Shown: positions 36,371-45,435 of the stretch, piece after piece
How positions within the stretch are numbered: position 1 is the stretch's first letter
How the letters are laid out: each line of letters starts with the position of its first letter
Assembly (NCBI GenBank): GCA_044450785.1
Contig: JBIOJM010000036.1
Span: 1 to 46,219, forward strand
DNA length: 46,219 nt
Source: JBIOJM01 sp044450785
GTDB taxonomy: Bacteria; Planctomycetota; Planctomycetia; Isosphaerales; Isosphaeraceae
Direction of reading: 5' to 3'
The notes under the pieces: generated by a model
Told to the model about the DNA's origin: nothing
What the model saw: only the letters and a program-made list of their open reading frames with translations
Databases searched by the model: none
Program-made: the position numbers and the translations under genes

Positions 36371-37330
36371 ATGAGCGCCCCCGGGTATTGTTTCGGTGAG
36401 ATCGAACGACGCAACGTCGAGGCGCTGATCGCGCAGGCGCTCCGGGAAGACCTGGGACAGGTGGGGGACATCACCTCGACGGCGACGATTCCGGGCCACG
36501 CCCGAGGCGCTGCGCGGCTGGTGGCGCGTTCGCCGGGCGTGCTCGCGGGATTGGCGATTGTCGAGCGACTGGCCACCGAGTTCGAGCTGGGCGAATGCTG
36601 GCAGCCGCATCGAGCCGACGGAGATACCCTCGATCAAGGCAGCTTGATCGCGCGGCTCGCGGGGCCGATGCGGTCGCTGCTGTCGGTGGAGCGGACGGCG
36701 CTGAACTTCCTGCAGCGGTTGAGCGGGATCGCGACCTTGACGGCGCGGTTCGTCGCGGCGGCCGCCGGCACACGCGCGGCGATCTACGACACTCGCAAGA
36801 CCACGCCCGGCTGGCGGGCCTTGGAAAAATACGCGGTCCGGTGCGGTGGCGGGATGAACCACCGCTTCGGGCTGTACGATGCCGTGCTGATCAAGGACAA
36901 TCACCTGGCCTGGCTCAAGGCGGCCGCCGGTCCGGACGCGCGGGACCCGATCCCGGCGGCGATCGCGGCGGCGCGGGCCAATACCCCGCGCGGAACGACG
37001 ATCGAGATCGAGGTTGATTCACTCGAGCAGCTCGACTGTGCGCTCGGCTGTGCCCCCGATATCATTCTGATCGACAACTTCAATCCGGAGCGAGCGGCTG
37101 AGGCGGTGCGCCGGCGCGACGCCCGGGCACCCCTGGTTCGGCTCGAGGCTTCCGGCCTGGTGAATCTGGCCACCGTGCGAGCGCTCGCTCAAACCGGCGT
37201 CGATCGCATCAGCATCGGCGCGCTGACCCATTCGGCCCCGGCGCTGGATCTTGCCATGGACTTCGATTTCGAGTCGGTCCCGGACCGATCTGCCGTCCAG
37301 ACGGGGCGCTCGTGCGTTCCCGGTTCATGA
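36371..37330 (+). CDS. nadC: Nicotinate-nucleotide pyrophosphorylase (carboxylating)
   Basis: 319 residues. Converts quinolinate and PRPP to nicotinate mononucleotide in de novo NAD synthesis. Seen: REDLGQVGDITSTATIP at the N-terminus, ERTALNFLQRLSGIATLTAR, YDTRKTTPGWRALEKYAVRC with the substrate-binding Arg/Lys residues, GGMNHRFGLYDAVLIKDNH, and the barrel ends IEIEVDSLEQLDCAL, IILIDNF, VRLEASGLVNLATV, and GVDRISIGALTHSAPALD. The birA gene follows 20 bases later; nadC-birA neighbours are common because both supply cofactors. Confidence 0.97.
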   Translation: MSAPGYCFGEIERRNVEALIAQALREDLGQVGDITSTATIPGHARGAARLVARSPGVLAGLAIVERLATEFELGECWQPHRADGDTLDQGSLIARLAGPMRSLLSVERTALNFLQRLSGIATLTARFVAAAAGTRAAIYDTRKTTPGWRALEKYAVRCGGGMNHRFGLYDAVLIKDNHLAWLKAAAGPDARDPIPAAIAAARANTPRGTTIEIEVDSLEQLDCALGCAPDIILIDNFNPERAAEAVRRRDARAPLVRLEASGLVNLATVRALAQTGVDRISIGALTHSAPALDLAMDFDFESVPDRSAVQTGRSCVPGS

Positions 37331-37349
37331 ATCGAATCGGAAGAAAAAC

Positions 37350-38477
37350 GTGTCCAGGACCTCAGCCGGCGCAGAGCGATTGAACATTCCGCTGCTGGAC
37401 CGACTTCGCACCGCCAGGGGCGAGTACGTGCCGCTCTCCGAGTTGGGGTCGGACCTGGAGCAGGTGCGAGGTGAGCTGGATTCGCTCGCGTCCTTCGGGT
37501 TCGTGATCGAGCGACATCCCTATCGGGGCGCGGCGTACCACGGCCCGGCCGAACGTCTCTGTCCCGACCAGATCGAGCATGAGCTGTCGACTCAGTGGAT
37601 CGGGCGGCGGATCGCGGTTTGGAACCGAGTCTCCAGCACGAACGACGTGGCGGCGCGGGCGGGTACGTCGGCGTCCAACGACGGCCTGGTCGTGCTGGCC
37701 GAGGAGCAGACGGCCGGACGAGGTCGCCGCGGGCGGTCTTGGGCCGCCCCGCCCCGATCGTCGATCCTGATGTCGGTCGTGCTGTTTCCGCCGCCCCACC
37801 TGGCTCCCGCCGTGCCGGAAGCGGCCTTCGGCTGCGCCTGGCTGACCGCGCTGGGCGCGGTCGCGACCGCCGAGGTCGTTGCCGCCTGGACCGGGCGCGA
37901 CGCCACGATCAAGTGGCCGAACGACGTGCGCGTCGACGGCCGCAAGATCGCCGGGATCCTGGTCGAACGCGCGCCGGCCCCCAGCCAGCCCGCTGCTTCG
38001 TGCACGCGCCCACCCGCTCTTGAGCCCGGCTGCGGGGCAGTCATCGGCATCGGTCTGAACGCCAACCTGGTTGAGGCCGAATTTCACCCGGAGCTGGCTG
38101 AGCGCGCCACGTCGATCCAGATCGCACGCGGCGGCGCGCCGGTCGATCGCTCCGAGCTGACTCGCGACCTGATCCGGCGCCTGGACCATTGGTACGACAT
38201 CGGCCGTTCTCGCGGCGCGGGGACCTTGAACGCCCCGTGGTGCGCGCGGAGCGAACACCTGGGGCGGCTCGTCCAGGTCGCCACACCCTCCGCCATGCTG
38301 GTCGGCCGCCTGGTGGGCCTCGACTTGCGCCTCGGCTTGACCTTGGCCATCGGGACCGGGCCCGATCCTCGATCGCCGCAAGCGGGCACCCCCGCTCTGA
38401 CCCGGCTCCCCCTGGCTGACATCCTGGCGCTCGAGCCGGTCACCCAGGATCGAATGGTACTCGACGAGTCACGGTGA
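37350..38477 (+). CDS. birA: Biotin-[acetyl-CoA-carboxylase] ligase
   Basis: 375 residues from GTG 37350, 20 bases after nadC. Activates biotin to biotinyl-AMP and transfers it to the biotin carboxyl carrier protein. An N-terminal winged-helix-like segment (LLDRLRTARGEYVPLSELGS, then LASFGFVIERHPYRGAAY) suggests the regulator-type BirA. The catalytic part has RVSSTNDVAARAG, the ATP/biotin loop AGRGRRGRSWAAPP, ATIKWPNDVRVDGRKIAGIL, IGIGLNANL, and a C-terminal SH3-like region (LVGRLVGLDLRLGLTLAIG). A Pro/Ala-rich insert follows AGILVERAP. The start codon is GTG with GGAAGA upstream. Confidence 0.95.
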   Translation: MSRTSAGAERLNIPLLDRLRTARGEYVPLSELGSDLEQVRGELDSLASFGFVIERHPYRGAAYHGPAERLCPDQIEHELSTQWIGRRIAVWNRVSSTNDVAARAGTSASNDGLVVLAEEQTAGRGRRGRSWAAPPRSSILMSVVLFPPPHLAPAVPEAAFGCAWLTALGAVATAEVVAAWTGRDATIKWPNDVRVDGRKIAGILVERAPAPSQPAASCTRPPALEPGCGAVIGIGLNANLVEAEFHPELAERATSIQIARGGAPVDRSELTRDLIRRLDHWYDIGRSRGAGTLNAPWCARSEHLGRLVQVATPSAMLVGRLVGLDLRLGLTLAIGTGPDPRSPQAGTPALTRLPLADILALEPVTQDRMVLDESR

Positions 38478-38584
38478 TAGACTGGCGCTCTCCGATCCGA
38501 TTCCGACACCCATCCGCCCGGCATCGCCCCAGGACTTTACGGCACGATTCGACACCGAAGGAACTACGTGTTGTGGAGGAAGAA

Positions 38585-39418
38585 ATGGCCGTGGCAGGAT
38601 CTCGTCCTTCCTTGCTTCCTTCCTTCCGGGCGCGCCAGGTTGGATTGGCCTTGTGTGTGCTGGCCGCTTTCGTGCCGCTCGAAACTCGAGCTGGAGTCTC
38701 GGTCGGGTCCGATACGCCTCGTCAGGGAATGGGAGCCTCCAGCATGTCGGAAGCGCACAACGGGTCGCTGCTGGTTGAATACCTCGAGGCGTTCCTCCGC
38801 GACCGTGATCTTGACGCGTTTCGCAACCGGGTGGCGGCGCGGTACAATGAGGGGACTCTGTGCCGCATCCTGACGATCTCAGCCGACGTTGCGGCGCGGC
38901 GAGCGGCGGTCCTGTCGCTGGGGATCTTCGGCAGCTTCGCCCAGAGCAACACGGCCCTTGGTAAGGCGCTGCGCGACAGCGACGCCCCCGTGCGCAGCAT
39001 GGCGGAGGACGCGCTCTGGGCGATCTGGTTCCGCGCCGATACACCGGAGCACAATCAGATTTTGGAAAGGGTACGGCTGGCAATCAGCCGCAGGGAGCTT
39101 GACGAGGCCGAGATGCTGGTCACCAGGCTGATCGCCGCGGCGCCCAACTTCGCCGAGGCGTACAACCAGAGGGCGATCATCTATTGCCTGCAGGGTCGAT
39201 TCGGCGAGAGCGTGCAGGACTGCCAGAGCGTCCTCAGCCGCAACCCCTATCACTTCGGAGCGATTTCGGGCATGGCCGGGTGCCAGCTCGAGCTCAAGCG
39301 TCCTCACGACGCGCTGAAATCGCTGCGCCGTGCGCTCAAGCTTCAGCCCTACCACACTTCGCTCCGCGAGACCATCCGCCTCCTCGAGACCGAGATCGAG
39401 CCGGACGGGTCGCGGTAA
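38585..39418 (+). CDS. Exported HEAT/TPR-repeat protein
   Basis: 277 residues. ATG 38585 is preceded by GGAGGAAGAA, which decides the start. A signal-like stretch (ARQVGLALCVLAAFVPLETRA) is followed by a HEAT-like unit (ARRAAVLSLGIFGSFAQSNT then ALRDSDAPVRSMAEDALWAI) and two or three TPRs (DEAEMLVTRLIAAAPNFAEA; GRFGESVQDCQSVLSRNPYH; RPHDALKSLRRALKLQPYHT). Probably a periplasmic interaction protein; no enzymatic motif. It follows birA closely. Confidence 0.82.
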   Translation: MAVAGSRPSLLPSFRARQVGLALCVLAAFVPLETRAGVSVGSDTPRQGMGASSMSEAHNGSLLVEYLEAFLRDRDLDAFRNRVAARYNEGTLCRILTISADVAARRAAVLSLGIFGSFAQSNTALGKALRDSDAPVRSMAEDALWAIWFRADTPEHNQILERVRLAISRRELDEAEMLVTRLIAAAPNFAEAYNQRAIIYCLQGRFGESVQDCQSVLSRNPYHFGAISGMAGCQLELKRPHDALKSLRRALKLQPYHTSLRETIRLLETEIEPDGSR

Positions 39419-39465
39419 GGCGGCCGGCAGGAGCGCACCATGAGTCGGTTGGGGGGGGGCGAAAA

Positions 39466-40302
39466 TCACGACATTTTGCCAACCCCTTGGCATTCTTGGA
39501 CTTGCGCATGTCGTATCTTTTCATGGGCATTTTGGGGCTCAAGACCCAACTGCTCGTCTGCCATGAGGTTGCGCATGTCGTGTCTTTTTTGGTCAGCAGA
39601 TCGATCTCGTTCCAGTGACAGGATGCGACCGCGATTTCCTCGGGCGGAACGAACGAGTATGCCGTGTAAGCGGAGTTGGGGGGCGATGCGGCGCAGCTCG
39701 ATGGCGAGCCGCGTCGGCGATTTCGGCCAGCGGGGCGAGGCAGCAACCCCGCGACCCGCGAGTGAGGTGAGGAGGTCAAGCAGCTTGGATGGGGTCCCGT
39801 ACCAACCTTCCAGGTCGGGGCCGTGCTCGAGCAGGATGGCCGCCAGAGGCGAGTCTTCGAGGTATGTCATCGCCGCTTCCTGGCGGTTCTCGTTGTAGTT
39901 CGAGAGGACCGTATCGGGTGGCAACCCCAGGTTTCGGCCGATTGCCTCGGCGAATGCGGCGAAGTCGGCCATTCGGGGCAATTCCGTCGGGCGGAGCGAC
40001 GGCAACTCGCGCAAGCCACCCACGACGGCGTCGAGCAGGCCGCCCAGGATCCGCGGATAGTCTTGGTGGAACGACGCCCAAAACTCGGTCTCGAGGCGGC
40101 GGTCTTCGGGAGCGATCGGCGGCAGGTCGAGGAAGATGGATCGGTCGCCCAGGTCACCCCGCCGCACGAACTCCTCGACCCCGGTCAAGATCACGGGTCG
40201 TTGGGCGTGGATGACGCGCCGCTGGCCTTCAAAAAGGTGCCAGTCGCCAAATATGAGTAATATAAGTAATTTAGAAAGGCGACGGCCGCGAAATCCGTTC
40301 AT
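39466..40302 (-). pseudogene. C-terminal fragment of a phage/plasmid-type ATPase, start supplied by a repeat element
   Basis: 278 codons. The first ~24 residues (MNGFRGRRLSKLLILLIFGD, then WHLFE) lie inside the MITE-like element at 40231-40346. The rest is the back half of a DNA primase/helicase-like ATPase as found in phage and integrated plasmids: RPVILTGVEEFVRRGDLGDR, SIFLDLPPIAPEDRR, PRMADFAAFAEAIGRNLG and SPTRLAIELRRIAPQLRLHG. Walker A/B and everything before the sensor region are missing, so the gene was cut where the element sits. The C-terminal tail (RSADQKRHDMRNLMADEQLG onward) runs through a 20-base direct repeat and looks non-native. Confidence 0.7.
39502..39588. repeat. 20-base imperfect direct repeats
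   Basis: TTGCGCATGTCGTATCTTTT (39502-39521) recurs at 39569-39588 with one difference (G for A). The spacing is 67 bases. Both lie in the tail of the ATPase fragment. Confidence 0.8.
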
Positions 40303-40346
40303 CGCAGACAGTGTATTTTACTCAATTTTGGTGGCTGGCACCTTTT
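40231..40346 (+). mobile_element. MITE-like element, copy A
   Basis: About 116 bases with imperfect terminal inverted repeats beginning AAAGGTGCCAG and ending CTGGCACCTTT, extending about 28 bases inward (CACCAAAT..TGAGTAA / TTACTCA..TTTGG). The core is AT-rich, unlike its GC-rich surroundings. Shares most of its length with copies at 44500-44614 (inverted) and 45286-45399. It carries no transposase. It abuts the truncated ATPase gene. No clear target-site duplication was found. Confidence 0.85.
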
Positions 40347-40640
40347 CCCCTCGGATTGACTCGCAGCGGCGCGTTCGAGGCGAGGATTCAATGCCTGTCC
40401 TTTCCGTTATCCCGCGCTGATCGTAGGCCCTTGCTCCAAAGGAATTTGTGCTCTCAGAGCGCACTCCGAAGGAGGGACACCTTCGGTCAGGCACTCGGGC
40501 GGGGTCAGGAGACCCTCGCCCAACAAACGCGCAGGGCTCGCTCCGGCCCTGGACGGCTGGCCTCCGGCCCGCGACTCCGCCGCACCGCCGTCCGTGCCTC
40601 CGTCCAGCCCGGCTCCGCTCCTGGCATGTTCGCCTCGAGG
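40347..40640. other. Intergenic stretch without a recognised gene
   Basis: 294 bases between the MITE-like element and the end of the kinase/SUMF1 frame. Only GC-rich sequence without a coding signal; open frames in it have no recognisable domain. A GGGGTCAGGAG string near 40502 resembles the junction sequence near 5970. Confidence 0.4.
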
Positions 40641-43535
40641 TCAACGACCAGACTGGACTGCGGCCACGCGGAAACCGAGGTTGAAGATCCGGTACTCCGG
40701 CGCGATCCACTCGCGGTTCGCCGGTCGGCAGCGGGCCGGGTCGCGGTCCCAGCTACCGCCCCGGAACACTCGGTACGCGGCCCGAGCGGGGCCGCGCGGA
40801 TCGACGACAAACAATTTGCGATAGTAGTGGTCGTTCTATGAATCCCAACACCACTCCCAGACATTGCCGTGCATGTCGTACAGACCGGACGCGTTCGGAT
40901 CCTTCCGGCCGACGGGGTGAGTCTGGCGATCCGAGTTGGCAGAAAACCAGGCATAATCGCCCAGCTTCGATGGATCGTCGCCGAACGAGTACTTCGTCGT
41001 TGTCTTGCCCCGGCACGCGTATTCCCATTCCGCCTCTGTCGGCAGACGGTAGCCAGGGCCCTTGACGTGCGGAACCCCGATCACCGGAGACCGCGCGCTG
41101 CCCTCTTCGTAGTAGGGTGCAAGACGGTCCATCTTGCTCAATGCGTTGCAGAAACGGACCGCATCGAGCCACGATACGTTTTCTACCGGATGCCGCTCGG
41201 TTGGCGAGTCGGCAACCTTTTCCCGACCAGCCCCGGTCGGCGAGAAATGACTCGGATTAGACCCCATGACCGCCTGGTACTGCTCCTGCGTAACCTCGGT
41301 CACGCCCAAATAAAATGGGCTGATGTGAACCTTGTGCTGGGGCTTTTCGTCGTCATTCGCATCCTTGTCGTTGTTGGGCGATCCCATCATGAACTCGCCG
41401 GCCTCGATCAGGACAAATTCCATCCCCGTGGAACGGCTCGGCGGTCCTTTTTTCAACGGCTTTGCGACGGGATTGGTTTTGGTCGAACTCGGCGCGGGCC
41501 CCGGCTCCTTCGACGGCGGCGAACCGCCTTTCGGCTCACGCGCTCGCGTCGTGGACGCCGGATCAATCGGTGGCGGTGCGCCGGACGATGCCAACGAGGG
41601 CGGCGGGTTCGCCGATGGCTCCTTGATCGGGACCGTGAGCTTGAGCGGCTTTCCCGATTCCAGGGTCACGCTCTCGCCCCACACGAACTCATTCCCCCGC
41701 TTGACCAGCACGGCATGCTTGCCGGGCCGAGCCCGGATATTGACCGGCCCGCGTCCAACGGGCGCGACGACCACCCTCTCGCCGTCGACCTCCACCACGG
41801 CGCTTGCCGGCACGTTCGCCAGCACGAGTACCGCGTCCTTGGCCGGGACATTCGGCACCGTGAGCTTGAACGCCTTCCCCGATTTTAGAGTTACGCTCTC
41901 GCCCAGCAACAAGTCATTTCCCCGCCGAACCAGCGCAGTATGCTTGCCGGGCCGAGCCTCGATTTTCACCGGCTCGGCGCCGACGGGGGTGACGCTCACC
42001 CTCTCGCCATCGAACTCGACCACGGCGTTCGCCGGCACATTCTCCACCACGAGCACTCCATCCCTGGTCTTGATCTTGATGACCCCGACTGCCCACGCGG
42101 TCACAAGTCCGAGCAGCAAAACCCCGCCCGCCACCGCCGGCCACAACCAGGCTCGCTGCGGCCAGCTCCGCGCGGGAGAGGCTGGCTCCCGAGACTTCCG
42201 CAAGGGCGCGGCGTCCGGGGTCTCGAGGAGGCTCTCCCGCACGGATCCGGGCTGCGTCGATTCCGGCGCCCCGCTGGTCGCGGGCAGGGGCGCGGAGGGC
42301 GGGGCCTGCTGCGCTGGCTGCGCCGGCACCGATCGCAAGGCCGCCGCTCGTTGGCTCGCGGCGGGCTGGTCCACCTGCGACAACTCCGCCGTCGATCCCC
42401 CCGGCGCCGGGCTCCCCAGCTTGAAAAACGGCTTCAGGACCTGCGCCACCTCGCCCGGAGTCTGGAACCGCCGCTCCGGCTCCTTGGCCATCATCTTGCC
42501 CACCAGCGCCGCCACCTCCCATGGCACCTCCGGCCGGACCAGGTTTAATGGCGCGGCCTCCATCGAGTGGTGCGCCTGCAAGACCTCATACAGGCTCGCG
42601 CCGGAGAACGGCGGGCTGCCGGTTAAGAGGCAATAGAGTGTGCAGCCCAAGCTGTAAATGTCGGCGCGGATGTCGGCGTTGTGAGCGTTGAGAGATTGCT
42701 CCGGCGCGATGTAATCGGGCGTGCCCAACATCTGGCCCTCGCGGGTCAGGCTGTTGTCAACGGGGCCCTCGCGGGTCGCCTTGGCCAGACCGAAGTCGAG
42801 CACCTTGACCACCGCCCGCTTTTTCTGCCGTGCGAGAATCAGGTTGCTCGGTTTGATGTCGCGGTGCACCATCCCTTGCTCGTGGGCATATTGAAGTCCC
42901 AGCGCAGCCTGGTAGATGAAGTAGCAAGCGTGCTCCACCGGCAGTGGACCATGAGACCTGGCGTAATTCGCCAGGTCATGGCCCTCGACATGCTCCATGG
43001 CAAAGACGATGCTCTCGCCCGCGCGGAAGGCTGAGTAGGCCGTGACAATATTCGGGTGATGAAGCCGGGCCGCGTTGCGGATCTCGCGGAGGAACCGCTC
43101 CAGCACGCCGCGCCGTTCCATGAGATCACGGCTGATGACCTTGAGCACCTCCTTCCGCGCCATCAGCTTGTTCCATCCCAGGTAGACGACGCCCATGCCG
43201 CCGCGCCCCAGCTCGCCGATGACTTCGTAATCGGGGTGGTCGACCAGTCCCGGGGGCAGCGTGCTGCTCGAGGGCGGTGCCGGCGAGCCCGGCTCGCCAA
43301 GCAGCATCGACACACCGGCCAGCGAGGCGCCAATCGGCGCGGGGGACTCGGGCCGAACCTTGGCATCACGCAGCCGGCCCAGGAAGCTGTCGGAGGAGAT
43401 CTCGGCGACGCGGCCGCGGCAATCCGGGCACGTCTCGTGGTGTCGGTCGACCGACGCGGCTGAGGGCCCGTCGAGTTTGCCCAGGCCGTAGGCGTGCAAG
43501 GTCTGGTCGGTCGGGTGGACGGCGGCGGCGCCCAT
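40641..43535 (-). CDS. Ser/Thr kinase with anti-sigma-like zinc motif, two PEGA-like repeats and SUMF1 domain, in-frame stop
   Basis: The frame from ATG 43535 (AGGAGATC upstream) runs 899 residues to a TAG at 40838-40836, then stays open in the same frame for 64 more codons to TGA at 40641. Domains: H-x3-C-x2-C zinc motif (H32, C36, C39); kinase 103-370 with GRGGMGVV, K132, HRDIKPSN (224-231), and DFG (247-249); Pro/Ala linker; transmembrane helix about 463-485; two tandem ~70-residue repeats (VENVPANAVVEFDGERV; LANVPASAVVEVDGERV) of PEGA type; linker; and SUMF1/C-type-lectin-like domain from ~705 (MEFVLIEAGEFMMGSP; YRLPTEAEWEYACRG; DMHGNVWEWCWDS). The stop separates WCWDS from the expected continuation (YYRKLFVVDPRGPARAAYRV, FRGGSW, FRVA). 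Likely a nonsense mutation or base error. Paired with the upstream ECF sigma gene. Confidence 0.8.
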
Positions 43536-43632
43536 GACGCGATCTCCTGGTCGGGTTCAAAACTCCCGTAGTTCGATCATGACTAGAAGAGAAAGGCCGC
43601 AATAGCGCGGGACATGCCGCGAAAAAAAGAAA

Positions 43633-44214
43633 CTACCCGAGAAGTTCACCCGCTTCTTGTCGTAACCTCTTGAGAATTCTCGCCTTGGCCTGGATCACCG
43701 CGTTCACGCTCAGACCTGTTTCTCCGGCGACTCGTGCCGCGGGGAGGCCGTCCAGGGCAAACCTACGAAACGCTTCCCACGTGATGGGGCCGAAGTCGGG
43801 CTGAACGACCGCGAGTAGTTTCTCGAACACGTGGCGGTCGTGGTCCATGTCCCATTCGCGGGCGAGGTCGCCGTTGGGATCACTCAGCCTGTCAAGAAAT
43901 CCATCGGCCGGGTCGAGGCCGACGGCGGGGCGCCGATGTCGTTTCCTGCGGTGCGTCCGAACCTTGTTCACCGTGACTTGCCGCAGCCATGCTCGAAACG
44001 ATCCCTCGCGCCGGCGCTGGAACCGGGGAATCTCGCGAATCACCACCACGAAGACCTCCTGGGCAAGGTCGTCGGCCTCGGCACCGAGGCCAGGAACCCG
44101 GTTCAGCCAGTGGCTGATGAGTGGCAGATAGATGCCCTGCAGGCGGTTCCAGTCGGAGGCATCCGGACGGGCCGCCTTGAGTCGATCGAGCAGGCTGACG
44201 GACGTCGGAATCAT
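43633..44214 (-). CDS. ECF-type RNA polymerase sigma factor
   Basis: 193 residues. Region 2: WNRLQGIYLPLISHWLNRVP, then EADDLAQEVFVVVIREIPRF and FRAWLRQVTVNKVRTHRRKR, where DDLAQEVF binds core polymerase and the following helix reads the -10 element. Region 4: ITWEAFRRFALDGLPAARVA, then TGLSVNAVIQAKARILKRLR, a helix-turn-helix for the -35 element. It is the divergent planctomycete ECF type in which AWEAF replaces the usual region-4 start. The kinase with an H-x3-C-x2-C motif starts 97 bases downstream on the same strand and is its likely regulator. No clear ribosome binding site precedes ATG 44214. Confidence 0.9.
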   Translation of the reverse strand: MIPTSVSLLDRLKAARPDASDWNRLQGIYLPLISHWLNRVPGLGAEADDLAQEVFVVVIREIPRFQRRREGSFRAWLRQVTVNKVRTHRRKRHRRPAVGLDPADGFLDRLSDPNGDLAREWDMDHDRHVFEKLLAVVQPDFGPITWEAFRRFALDGLPAARVAGETGLSVNAVIQAKARILKRLRQEAGELLG

Positions 44215-44499
44215 GGTCGTGCCGAGTGCGGCGTCGCGTTTCGAACTTCAAGCGGCCATGATACTTGGAATCGGTGAGGGATGCACCGTAGTGGAACAGG
44301 TGATGGTGGTCATTCCTCCTGAACACCTGGCCCGTTTCCGTGAGTCGGTCTATCGGCTTCCCTCCGCCGACACGCTAATCAACCTCAAGACAGGCCCGAT
44401 GTCCGAGCGGGAAAAGGGGTTCTCCAGCAATTCCCGGCCGATCGAGTGTCACTCATCCTGGTTCGCCCACTTTGAAAGTGATAGCTTGATTCGGAGCGG
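44215..44499. other. Intergenic region upstream of the sigma gene
   Basis: 285 bases between the sigma gene start and MITE copy B. It should contain the sigma gene promoter. An open frame on the + strand here (VVIPPEHLARFRESVYRLPS) has no family I recognise and no separate start signal. Confidence 0.35.
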
Positions 44500-44614
44500 A
44501 AAAGGCGCCAGCCACCAAAATTGAGTAAAATACACTGTGTGCGATGAACGGATTTCGCGGCCATAGCCTTTCTAAATTACTTATATTACTCATATTTGGT
44601 GACTGGCACTTTTT
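44500..44614 (-). mobile_element. MITE-like element, copy B (inverted)
   Basis: About 115 bases in the opposite orientation to copies A and C. Ends AAAAGGCGCCAGCCACC and GGTGACTGGCACTTTTT form the terminal inverted repeat. Differs from copy A at scattered positions only. It lies about 60 bases upstream of the methyltransferase gene and carries a short reading frame (MNGFRGHSLSKLLILLIFGD then WHFF, stop). Confidence 0.85.
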
Positions 44615-44676
44615 CTGAGTCCGAGCCGGCTGCTGAGCTTGGTTGATCGGCAAAAAGTTCGGTCAGATCACAAGAG

Positions 44677-45273
44677 ATGTTGAGTATTGCCATGAATCCC
44701 TGGTTTGCGAAGGCGGTCATTCTCCTGGCGACCATCGTGATGGTCGTCATCCGAGCGCCACACGGACAGCGAAGCCGCATGATCCCGATTGTGAAGAGCC
44801 GGAAGGGGCCGCTGGAGATTGTCCTCCTGACAATCGCCTGGCTTGCGGTTCTGCTCACGCTGGTTTGGATCGCGACACCGGTGCTCGCCTTTGCGGACTA
44901 TCCGCTTCACCCGATCCCGCTCCTCACCGGTACATTGTGCCTGGCGCTCGGCCTGTGGCTCTTTCACCGTTCGCACGCGGATCTCGGCACTAACTGGTCG
45001 ATCACGCTGGAGGTGCACGAGAAGCACCAACTCGTCACGCAGGGCATTTATCGCTGGGTACGCCACCCGATGTACATGGCCTTGCTCATCTACTCGCTCG
45101 GCCAGGCACTCGTTGTTCCCAACTGGTTGGCAGGCCCCTCCTATGGGTTTGCCATGATTCTGTTCCTCGCTCTTCGCGTAGGACGTGAGGAGCGCATGAT
45201 GCTTGAGGAATTCGGAAAGGACTACGAGACATACATGGCGACGACCAAGCGTGTGATCCCTGGCGTCTGGTGA
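44677..45273 (+). CDS. Isoprenylcysteine carboxyl methyltransferase-family membrane protein
   Basis: 198 residues. Family of small integral-membrane, SAM-dependent methyltransferases (ICMT/PEMT-like). Four or five helices (AKAVILLATIVMVVIRA; IVLLTIAWLAVLLTLVWIAT; PLLTGTLCLALGLWLFHRSH) precede the SAM-binding end: LGTNWSITLEVHEKHQLVTQ, GIYRWVRHPMYMALLIYSLG and the last-helix EERMMLEEFGKDYETYMATT. RHPMY and the EE..L...FG..Y..Y pattern are diagnostic. Bacterial members methylate unknown lipids or quinone-like substrates. ATG 44692 is an alternative start. It is bracketed by two MITE-like copies in inverted orientation. Confidence 0.9.
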   Translation: MLSIAMNPWFAKAVILLATIVMVVIRAPHGQRSRMIPIVKSRKGPLEIVLLTIAWLAVLLTLVWIATPVLAFADYPLHPIPLLTGTLCLALGLWLFHRSHADLGTNWSITLEVHEKHQLVTQGIYRWVRHPMYMALLIYSLGQALVVPNWLAGPSYGFAMILFLALRVGREERMMLEEFGKDYETYMATTKRVIPGVW

Positions 45274-45285
45274 TCAACGGTCCAG

Positions 45286-45399
45286 AAAAGGTGCCAGTCA
45301 CCAAATATGAGTAATATAAATAATTTAGAAAGGTGACGGCCACGAAATCCGTTCATCGCACACAGTGTATTTTACTCAAATTTGGCGGCTGGCACCTTT
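45286..45399 (+). mobile_element. MITE-like element, copy C
   Basis: About 114 bases, same orientation as copy A, starting AAAAGGTGCCAGTCACC and ending GGCTGGCACCTTT. It starts 12 bases after the methyltransferase stop and ends 117 bases before the higB start. The minus strand carries the same short frame as the other copies (MNGFRGRHLSKLFILLIFGD). Confidence 0.85.
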
Positions 45400-45435
45400 C
45401 TCGTCCCGCCGCCGCTCGAGAAATCACCAGAAAAT

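Noticed and set aside
40318..40710. Missing N-terminal half of the ATPase upstream of MITE copy A
   Set aside because: No Walker motif or helicase-like sequence is found in any minus-strand frame there.
41332..42636. Plus-strand open frame opposite the SUMF1 kinase
   Set aside because: Low-complexity antisense of the Pro/Ala and PEGA-like region; no family resemblance.
44500..44614. Rho-independent terminators at the MITE copies
   Set aside because: The inverted repeats are terminal with an ~55-base AT-rich core and shared among three places, which fits a mobile element better than a terminator.
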